The notes under the pieces: generated by a model | Told to the model about the DNA's origin: nothing | The model's database searches: none | Seen by the model: only the letters and a program-made list of their open reading frames with translations | Assembly (NCBI GenBank): GCA_002397355.1 | Contig: DHAI01000078.1 | Location: forward strand, 1-19,606 | DNA: 19,606 nt | Source of the DNA: Ruminococcaceae bacterium UBA4958 | Lineage (GTDB): Bacteria > Bacillota > Clostridia > Oscillospirales > Acutalibacteraceae | Reading direction: 5' to 3' | Part shown: one piece after another, positions 13,875-19,606 of the stretch | How positions within the stretch are numbered: the stretch's first letter is position 1 | Layout: the number at the start of each line of letters is the position of its first letter | Position numbers and translations under genes: made by a program

Positions 13875-14728
13875 TGCGAAGCGAATCGTCTTCGGACAAA
13901 AAATTCACGCCCCTCGTCGTCGTCGGCTGGCTGCTCTCGCTGCTCGTGCTGTTTCCCCTGTATATCATGGTCGTCAACTCTTTCAAGAGCAGGCAGGAGA
14001 TCTTCACGAACCAGCTGAGCCTGCCCTCGTCGCTGAGCTTCGATTACTACGCGCAGGCCATCGCCCAGATGGGCTTCCTCACGGCGCTGGGCAACTCGCT
14101 GCTGATTACCGGCGTGAGCGTCGTGCTCATCGTCGTTTTCTCCTCCATGGCGGCATGGGTGCTGGAGCGCAGAAAGACCAAAACCTCCGGCTTTCTTTAC
14201 TACATGTTCATCGCCACCATGCTGATCCCCTTTCAGGCCATCATGATCCCGCTGATCCAGTATATCAACAAATGGCAGATCCCTTCGCTGAACTTTGCGC
14301 TGCTGAACACGCGCTACGGCCTCATCTTCATGAACATCGGCTTCGGCATGAGCATGGCCATCTTCCTCTTCCACGGCTTCATCAAGACCGTCCCGTACGA
14401 GATCGAGGAGGCGGCCACCATAGACGGCTGCAACAAGTTCCAGCTTTTCTGGCACATCGTTTTCCCCGTTCTGACTCCCACCACCGTGACCGTGGCGATC
14501 CTGAACGTTCTGTCGCTGTGGAACGACTACCTGCTCCCGTCCCTGACTCTGCGCGACCTGGAGCTGCGCACGATCCCGCTTTCCACCTTTTTCTTCTTCG
14601 GCCAGTTCAACATCGAGTGGAACCTGGCGCTGGCGGGGCTCGTGCTGACCATCATTCCCGTCATCCTGTTTTATCTGTTCACCCAGAAGTATATCATCAA
14701 GGGCATCGCGGCGGGTGCCATTAAATAG
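13874..14728 (+). CDS. Sugar ABC transporter permease (MalG/UgpE type)
   Basis: This 284-residue second channel subunit has about six membrane segments. The first is VVVGWLLSLLVLFPLYIMVV, followed by SFKSRQEIFTNQLSLP, typical of MalG-type proteins. The EAA loop is YEIEEAATIDGCNKFQLFWH followed by IVFPVLTP. The C-terminus, FTQKYIIKGIAAGAIK, is the classic end of this family and indicates a complete protein. GGGAGG (13858-13863) serves the ATG at 13874, which overlaps the upstream stop as TGATG; a GTG one codon earlier (13871) is also possible. Only 24 bases separate it from the phosphorylase gene. Confidence 0.95.
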   Translation: MRSESSSDKKFTPLVVVGWLLSLLVLFPLYIMVVNSFKSRQEIFTNQLSLPSSLSFDYYAQAIAQMGFLTALGNSLLITGVSVVLIVVFSSMAAWVLERRKTKTSGFLYYMFIATMLIPFQAIMIPLIQYINKWQIPSLNFALLNTRYGLIFMNIGFGMSMAIFLFHGFIKTVPYEIEEAATIDGCNKFQLFWHIVFPVLTPTTVTVAILNVLSLWNDYLLPSLTLRDLELRTIPLSTFFFFGQFNIEWNLALAGLVLTIIPVILFYLFTQKYIIKGIAAGAIK

Positions 14729-14752
14729 CGGCAACTTTTGCAGGGGGTCGAT

Positions 14753-17101
14753 TTGATTTTGAATGAAACAATTCGCAAGGATATTCCAGGCGGCGAATGG
14801 GAAATTGCCGAGACGCGGCCGCCCGTCCGGGACACGGCGGTGCGGGAAACCCTGTTTTCCCAGGGGAACGGCTACCTCGGCCTGCGCGGCAACTTTGAGG
14901 AGCCGTACTCCGGAGCCGACGGCGGCTACGACGGAACCTATATCAACGGATTTTACGAGAGCAACCCCATCCAATACGGCGAAAAGGCCTTCGGGTACGC
15001 GCAGAACAGCCAGTCGATGCTGAACCTGCCGAACGGCAGGCCGCTCCTCCTTTCGCTGGACGGCGACCTGTTCGACATGGGCGCGGGCCTTGTGGAGGAC
15101 TACCGCAGGAGCCTTTCGATGAAAAGCGGCGTGCTGGAACGCTCGCTCACCTGGACCTCGCCGCACGGGAAAAAGGCGCGCATCCGCTTCCGCCGCCTCG
15201 TTTCCTTCGAGCACCGGCACGCGGCGGCCATCCGCCTGGAGGTCACGCCCGTCAACTTCGACGGCACCGTGGAGATTCGCTCCGCCTTGGAGAGCGAGGC
15301 GCGCAACCGGAGCGGCGGCGACGACCCGCGCGTCGGCTCCAGCCTCGGGCGGAACCCGTGGAAGGCGGTTTCCTCCGCCGCGGAAAAGGGCTTCGCCTGC
15401 ATGGAGCTGACAACCCGGAATTCCGGCCTGACCGTGTGCTGCGGCATCGCCGACGACCCGGGCCCGGAGGACGGCTGCACGGCATCGGCCGGCACGGCGG
15501 ACGGCCGCCTTTCCACCGCATACGCTTTCCGGGCAGCCGCGGGAAAAACGATCCGGTTCGACAAATTCCTGTGCTACATGGACTCGCGCGGCGGGGAAGA
15601 CGACCTTCGCGGAAAGGTGCGGCGGGGACTGCTCGACCTGCGCCGGGAGGGCTTCGACGCTCTTCTGGCGCGGCAGGCCGATTTCCTCGGCGGGTTCTGG
15701 CGGGCGGCCGACGTCGCCGTGGCGGGGAACCCGGAGCTCCAGCAGGGGATCCGGTACAACATGTTCCAGCTCCTGCAGGCCGCCGGCACCGACGGCAGGA
15801 GCGACGTAAGCTCGAAAGGCCTTTCCGGGGACGGCTACGAAGGCCATTATTTCTGGGACACCGAAACCTACGTGCTCCCGTTTTTCCTGTTCACGCGCCC
15901 CGAAATCAGCCGCAGCCTGCTGGAATACCGCTATAACATCCTGGACCGCGCGCGGGCGCGCGCAAGGGAACTCGGCCACCCGCAGGGGGCTTTGTTTCCC
16001 TGGCGCACCATCAACGGAGACGAGTGCTCGGCCTATTACCCGGCGGGAACGGCGCAGTACCATATCGACGCCGACATCGCCCACGCCGTGCGCCTTTACT
16101 GCGAGGTGACGGGCGACGACGCCTTCCGGCGTGACTTCGGGGCGGAGATCCTGTTTGAAACGGCCCGCCTTTGGGCCGACCTCGGCTACTACAACCCCCG
16201 CAAGGGAGGAAAATTCTGCATCAACTGCGTCACGGGGCCGGACGAATACAACGTGCTGGTCAACAACAACTGCTACACCAACCTCATGGCGGCCGACAAC
16301 CTGCGCTACGCGGCCGACACGGCCGTGTGGATGCGGGCCGAATATCCGCAGGAGTTCCGGCTCCTGTGCGGCAGGATCGGCCTGAAAGCGGAGGAACCCG
16401 CATCCTGGCGGAAGGCCGCCGACAGCATGTACATCCCCTACGACGAGCAGCTGGGCGTCCACCCGCAGGACGACGATTTTCTGGACCGGCAGCCGTGGGA
16501 TTTCCGCCATGTGCCGAAGGAAAACTACCCGCTGCTGCTGCATTACCACCCGCTGGTCATCTACCGGCACGGCGTCTGCAAGCAGGCGGACCTGGTGCTG
16601 GCCCTTTACCTGCTGGGGAACCGGTTCAGCCCGGAGCAGAAAAAGCGGGATTACGACTACTACGAGCCCCTGACGACGCACGACTCCTCGCTTTCCACCT
16701 CCGTCTTCTGCATCATGGCGTGCGAGCTCGGCTACCGGGAAAAGGCCGTCGATTACTTTGAGCGCACGGCCCGCCTCGACCTGGACGACCACAACGGCAA
16801 CACGGCGGACGGAGTGCACACCGCCAACATGGCCGGCACCTGGCTGGCCATCGTCGCCGGATTCGGCGGCATGCGGGTGCAGAACGGCGCCCTGCGCTTC
16901 GCGCCGTTCCTGCCGAAGGGCTGGAGCGGCTACTCGTTCCGCATGGCGTTCCGCGGAGCCCGCCTTGAGGTCTCGGTGGACAAGGAAGGCGTGACCTACC
17001 GCCTGCTGAGCGGAAACCGCGTCTCCTTCCGGCACGGCTCCGAGGACGTCGTCCTGGCCGGAGAAAACGCCGAGCGGCGTTTCGCGCGGGCGGACTCCTG
17101 A
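14753..17101 (+). CDS. Glycoside hydrolase family 65 disaccharide phosphorylase (maltose/kojibiose/nigerose type)
   Basis: This cytoplasmic inverting enzyme splits an alpha-linked glucose disaccharide with phosphate to give beta-glucose 1-phosphate and a free sugar. The 782 residues have the GH65 layout. An N-terminal beta-sandwich (FSQGNGYLGLRGNFEEPYSG, YINGFYES) leads to an (alpha/alpha)6 core (GYEGHYFWDTETYVLPFF, GALFPWRTINGDE, AQYHIDADIAHAV), followed by a small C-terminal beta domain. The general acid is Glu498 in VTGPDEYN. KQADLVLALYLL, THDSSLS and DGVHTANMAGTW form the substrate and phosphate pocket. The exact linkage specificity cannot be read safely. The start is uncertain: TTG 14753 has a GGGGG site five bases upstream, with TTG 14738 and 14759 as alternatives. 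PgmB nearby handles its product. Confidence 0.92.
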   Translation: MILNETIRKDIPGGEWEIAETRPPVRDTAVRETLFSQGNGYLGLRGNFEEPYSGADGGYDGTYINGFYESNPIQYGEKAFGYAQNSQSMLNLPNGRPLLLSLDGDLFDMGAGLVEDYRRSLSMKSGVLERSLTWTSPHGKKARIRFRRLVSFEHRHAAAIRLEVTPVNFDGTVEIRSALESEARNRSGGDDPRVGSSLGRNPWKAVSSAAEKGFACMELTTRNSGLTVCCGIADDPGPEDGCTASAGTADGRLSTAYAFRAAAGKTIRFDKFLCYMDSRGGEDDLRGKVRRGLLDLRREGFDALLARQADFLGGFWRAADVAVAGNPELQQGIRYNMFQLLQAAGTDGRSDVSSKGLSGDGYEGHYFWDTETYVLPFFLFTRPEISRSLLEYRYNILDRARARARELGHPQGALFPWRTINGDECSAYYPAGTAQYHIDADIAHAVRLYCEVTGDDAFRRDFGAEILFETARLWADLGYYNPRKGGKFCINCVTGPDEYNVLVNNNCYTNLMAADNLRYAADTAVWMRAEYPQEFRLLCGRIGLKAEEPASWRKAADSMYIPYDEQLGVHPQDDDFLDRQPWDFRHVPKENYPLLLHYHPLVIYRHGVCKQADLVLALYLLGNRFSPEQKKRDYDYYEPLTTHDSSLSTSVFCIMACELGYREKAVDYFERTARLDLDDHNGNTADGVHTANMAGTWLAIVAGFGGMRVQNGALRFAPFLPKGWSGYSFRMAFRGARLEVSVDKEGVTYRLLSGNRVSFRHGSEDVVLAGENAERRFARADS

Positions 17102-17102
17102 A

Positions 17103-17222
17103 GCCGGCCCGCGCCGATCCGAACAAAAAAAGCTCGAGCTTCTCTGCGGCTGGTTCGGCATATCGGTCGTCGACGAGCTTGTCAAGCTGCGCCAGAACGC
17201 GCTGAAAAACAGCAAATAAAAA
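17103..17222 (+). pseudogene. Open stretch without start codon: possible C-terminal remnant of a lost gene
   Basis: Directly after the GH65 stop, in another frame, an open stretch has no ATG, GTG or TTG near its beginning. It ends in a plausible protein tail: KKLELLCGWFGISV then VDELVKLRQNALKNSK and TAA. Third positions are strongly G/C like neighbouring genes, and the tail is hydrophobic then basic-amphipathic, which suggests real coding origin. I do not recognise the parent family. It lies between the phosphorylase and the operon terminator, where a deletion or rearrangement could have removed the body of a gene. A chance open frame in GC-rich DNA remains possible. Confidence 0.35.
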
Positions 17223-17230
17223 ACACTTCC

Positions 17231-17275
17231 CCGGGCGGACCCGTTTTCCGGATCCGCCCGGCTTTTCTTTTATTT
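17231..17275 (+). terminator. Intrinsic terminator of the phosphorylase operon
   Basis: A 13-position stem (17231-17243 with 17249-17261, one mismatch) has a TTTTC loop, followed by CTTTTCTTTTATTT. A strong Rho-independent terminator ending the transporter-phosphorylase operon. Confidence 0.93.
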
Positions 17276-17302
17276 ATGCGCGGCTGCCGTGAAAATTAAC
17301 GA

Positions 17303-17331
17303 TTGCGGCGCGGAACCGTCTATGTTATAAT
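17303..17331 (+). promoter_or_regulatory. Extended -10 promoter for the membrane protein-ilvD unit
   Basis: TTGCGG (17303-17308) and TATAAT (17326-17331) are 17 bases apart, and TG one base before the -10 box gives an extended -10. The leader to the ATG at 17453 is about 115 bases. It can form a hairpin (17377-17386 with 17422-17430, one bulge) and holds a 17-codon ATG frame (17395-17448). The 351 bases between the GH65 gene and this coding start thus hold a gene remnant, a terminator, a promoter and a leader. Confidence 0.85.
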
Positions 17332-17452
17332 GCTATATTAATCAGTAGAAGAGGCCCCCGGGAAGCGCCTGCCGCGCCGCCGGGAAACCGCCGCATGAAA
17401 AAGCGGGAAAGCGCCGAAGGGTTCCGGCGGAAAACGAAGGAGGAATAGTTCC

Positions 17453-18253
17453 ATGGCGCGCGAAAGATATCTCATAAACGCCGGCGAGGACACCATACAC
17501 GACCCGAACGCCGAAAAGAAGGCGCTGCAGAAAGAGAACACGCCGAAGGGAAAGTGGCAGAACTTCTGGTTTTACCACAAGTGGCACGTCGTGATCGCCG
17601 TCTTCGTTCTGCTCATCGCGGCCTACTCCATCGTATCGGCCGTCAACACCGTCAAGCCGGACTACGAAGTGGGCATGCTCGTGGCGAAGATGTACCCGGA
17701 CTCCGTCACCGAGGCGCTCGGGAACGAAATGGAAAAATACGGGAAAGACCGGAACGGCGACGGAAAGATCACGGTCCAGGTGGACCAGTACTATATTCCG
17801 CTGGACGGCGGCGGCTCCGCTTCCGGCCCGGCGTCCTCCTCCGCGGGCGGGATCGCCTCCGGGGTGGATCCCCAGATCGTGATCGCCAACCAGACCAAAT
17901 TCATCGGCGACATCAACACGGGCTCCTGCATCCTCTTTCTCACGGACGACGCGTCGTTTCTCTCGCAGGAAAAATCAGGCAACCATATCTTCGCCTATCT
18001 GGACGGAAAAACGCCGCAGGAGAGCGCAACGGACTACGAAAAGATGCGCCTTCCCCTTTTAAAGACAAAGCTCAGGGACGTCACGCTTCCCGTTTCCACG
18101 ATCACCGGCAGCACGACGGTGCGCGCGGCGGATCTGCTGGGCGACACCAGCTTCTCGCTGCGCACCTATTACGGAACCTCGATCGAGGACAAGGAAAAGG
18201 ACTACTACGAAGCTTCGAAGGAACTGCTCGAGAAGCTGAAGGACGCATCCTAA
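17453..18253 (+). CDS. Membrane-anchored protein of unknown function
   Basis: This 266-residue protein is not assigned to a named family. The N-terminal 43 residues are charged and presumably cytoplasmic, with WFYHKWH just before a single membrane segment at about 45-64 ([20 protein letters not shown]). The remaining 200 residues would lie outside the cell. Within them, DRNGDGKI (residues 99-106) matches the first half of an EF-hand or dockerin calcium loop, and a Gly/Ser-rich insert follows (about 118-138). The ribosome site AAGGAGGAA is ideal. It starts its own transcript behind an extended -10 promoter, and ilvD follows after 16 bases, so the two are probably co-transcribed, although no functional link to amino-acid synthesis is visible. 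Proteins with this general layout occur in Clostridia (recollection, not checked). Confidence 0.85.
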   Translation: MARERYLINAGEDTIHDPNAEKKALQKENTPKGKWQNFWFYHKWHVVIAVFVLLIAAYSIVSAVNTVKPDYEVGMLVAKMYPDSVTEALGNEMEKYGKDRNGDGKITVQVDQYYIPLDGGGSASGPASSSAGGIASGVDPQIVIANQTKFIGDINTGSCILFLTDDASFLSQEKSGNHIFAYLDGKTPQESATDYEKMRLPLLKTKLRDVTLPVSTITGSTTVRAADLLGDTSFSLRTYYGTSIEDKEKDYYEASKELLEKLKDAS

Positions 18254-18269
18254 AAGGAGGAAAAACGAT

Positions 18270-19606
18270 ATGAGAAGCGATCAGATCAAGCGGGGACCGA
18301 ACCGCGCGCCGCAGCGCGCGCTTTTGCGGGCGCTGGGCCTGACGGACGAGGAGATCGGCCGCCCGTTCGTGGCGGTCGTGTGCTCGGCCAGCGACTACAT
18401 ACCGGGCCACAAGCACCTGCGCGAGATCAGCGAGGCCGTGAAGGCCGGAATCCTCGCGGCGGGCGGCGTCCCGTTCGAATTCCAGACCATCGGCGTCTGC
18501 GACGGCATCGCCATGAACCACAAGGGCATGAAATACTCGCTGTGCTCCCGCGAGCTGATCGCGGACTCGATCGAGGTGATGCTGACGGCGCACCCGCTGG
18601 ACGCGGCCGTGTTCATCCCGAACTGCGACAAGATCGTGCCCGGGATGCTGATGGCGGCGTGCCGCATGAACCTGCCGAGCATCTTCGTGAGCGGCGGCCC
18701 GATGCTGCCGGGCGAGTTCCGCGGCGAGCGGATCGGCTTTTCCGAGATGAGCGAGGCCGTGGGCAGCCACGCCGCGGGGAAGATGTCCGACGAGGACCTG
18801 CTTGAAATGGAAACGGCAGCGTGCCCGGGCTGCGGAAGCTGCTCCGGCATGTATACGGCGAACTCCATGAACTGCCTGACGGAGGCCATCGGCCTGGCGC
18901 TGCCCGGCAACGGGACCATCCCGGCCGTTTACGCCGCGCGCATCCGGCTTGCGAAGCGCGCCGGCGCGCAGGTGATGGAGCTCCTGCGCCGGGACCGGAA
19001 GCCTTCCGACATCCTCACGAAAAAGGCGTTCCGCAACGCGCTGCGCAGCGAAATGGCCCTGGGCTGCTCCACGAACACGGTGCTGCACCTGACGGCCATC
19101 GCCCACGAGATGGGCGTGCCGCTCACGATCGACGACGTCGACGAGGTCAGCCGGACCACGCCGCAGATCTGCAAGCTGAACCCGGCGGGAAAGATCTTCA
19201 TCACCGACCTGGGCAAGGCGGGCGGCATCCCCGCCGTGATGAAGGAGCTGGACCGCAAGGGGCTGATCTTCCGCGACGCGCTCACGGTGGACGGAACGGT
19301 GGGCGGGCGGCTCGACCGCGCCCCCGCGCCGGACGGCACCGTCATCCGCACCGTGGAGAACGCCTACCGCCCGGACGGCGGCATCGCGGTGCTGAAAGGC
19401 AACCTCGCGCCGGAGGGCTCCGTGGTGAAGCAGGGAGCCGTCGCGCCCGAGATGATGCGCCACGTCGGCCCCGCGCGCTGCTTCGACAGCGAGGAGGACG
19501 CCGTCGCGGCGATCCAGGGCGGGCGGATCGCGCCCGGCGACGTCGTCGTGATCCGCTACGAGGGGCCGAAGGGCGGCCCCGGCATGCGCGAGATGCTCGC
19601 GCCGAC
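18270..19606 (+). CDS. ilvD: Dihydroxy-acid dehydratase (3'-truncated by window edge)
   Basis: Dehydrates 2,3-dihydroxy-isovalerate and its methylvalerate homologue in valine, isoleucine and leucine synthesis. The 445 residues present, of roughly 555 expected, run from the start to near the end ([18 protein letters not shown]). The sequence follows E. coli Ilv[48 protein letters not shown] (Cys119) and [18 protein letters not shown] (Cys185, 188, 191). Like the E. coli enzyme it has PG, not PC, at the first cluster-ligand position of the plant type, which points to an oxygen-sensitive [4Fe-4S] enzyme, fitting an anaerobe. AAAAGGAGG stands ten bases before the ATG. The open frame runs off the window without a stop. 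Confidence 0.96.
   Translation, partial: MRSDQIKRGPNRAPQRALLRALGLTDEEIGRPFVAVVCSASDYIPGHKHLREISEAVKAGILAAGGVPFEFQTIGVCDGIAMNHKGMKYSLCSRELIADSIEVMLTAHPLDAAVFIPNCDKIVPGMLMAACRMNLPSIFVSGGPMLPGEFRGERIGFSEMSEAVGSHAAGKMSDEDLLEMETAACPGCGSCSGMYTANSMNCLTEAIGLALPGNGTIPAVYAARIRLAKRAGAQVMELLRRDRKPSDILTKKAFRNALRSEMALGCSTNTVLHLTAIAHEMGVPLTIDDVDEVSRTTPQICKLNPAGKIFITDLGKAGGIPAVMKELDRKGLIFRDALTVDGTVGGRLDRAPAPDGTVIRTVENAYRPDGGIAVLKGNLAPEGSVVKQGAVAPEMMRHVGPARCFDSEEDAVAAIQGGRIAPGDVVVIRYEGPKGGPGMREMLAP

Noticed and set aside
13745..17215. Very long open frame on the minus strand (over 1,150 codons) antisense to the permease and GH65 genes
   Set aside because: It opposes two clearly recognised genes, is low-complexity (His, Gln, Arg, Ala, Val rich), has no family motifs, and runs through the remnant tail. 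It is an effect of high GC at third positions.
18102..19463. Minus-strand frame of about 453 codons opposite ilvD
   Set aside because: ilvD on the plus strand matches the E. coli protein throughout, so the opposite frame is a composition artefact.

Overview
The window is a GC-rich piece of a bacterial chromosome with the gene content and layout of an anaerobic Firmicute of class Clostridia, most likely an Oscillospiraceae/Ruminococcaceae-type gut or fermenter bacterium. The evidence is the oxygen-sensitive NrdD/NrdG pair, the FtsE-FtsX-PcsB/CwlO-Ctp cassette, a greA-lysS pair, strong Shine-Dalgarno sites of the AAGGAGG type, and compact operons divided by textbook intrinsic terminators and sigma-A-like promoters. 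The assignment is inferred from gene content; no marker gene for naming a species is present.

Layout. (1) 1-1665: the 3' part of nrdD overlapping nrdG, ended by a perfect 16-bp terminator hairpin. (2) 1739-2929: a lone CdaR/PucR-type regulator with its own promoter. (3) 2953-7402: a cell-wall division cassette: ftsE, ftsX, a secreted coiled-coil NlpC/P60 hydrolase, and an S41 Ctp-like protein. The Ctp-like protein lacks the Ser-Lys-Gln catalytic residues at the expected positions and is the most unusual item here. (4) 7436-9694: greA behind a full-consensus promoter, a terminator, then lysS and its terminator. (5) 9695-17275: an alpha-glucoside utilisation region: pgmB (beta-phosphoglucomutase) converging on an AraC-type regulator, then, divergent from the regulator, a lipoprotein sugar-binding protein, two permeases and a GH65 disaccharide phosphorylase. 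(6) 17303-19606: a membrane-anchored protein of unknown function behind an extended -10 promoter, then a 3'-truncated ilvD.

How the genes fit together. In region 5, a disaccharide would be imported by the lipoprotein and two permeases, with an ATPase encoded elsewhere. It would then be split by phosphate with the GH65 enzyme to glucose plus beta-glucose 1-phosphate, and the latter converted by PgmB to glucose 6-phosphate. The AraC protein is the likely local switch. In region 3, FtsEX would gate the peptidoglycan hydrolase across the membrane, and the Ctp-like protein may act as a PDZ scaffold rather than a protease.

No tRNA, rRNA, CRISPR array, insertion sequence, prophage or attachment site was recognised. 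A 39-codon stretch with no start codon (17103-17222) looks like the tail of a lost gene. The very long reading frames antisense to the GC-rich genes are judged to be composition artefacts.
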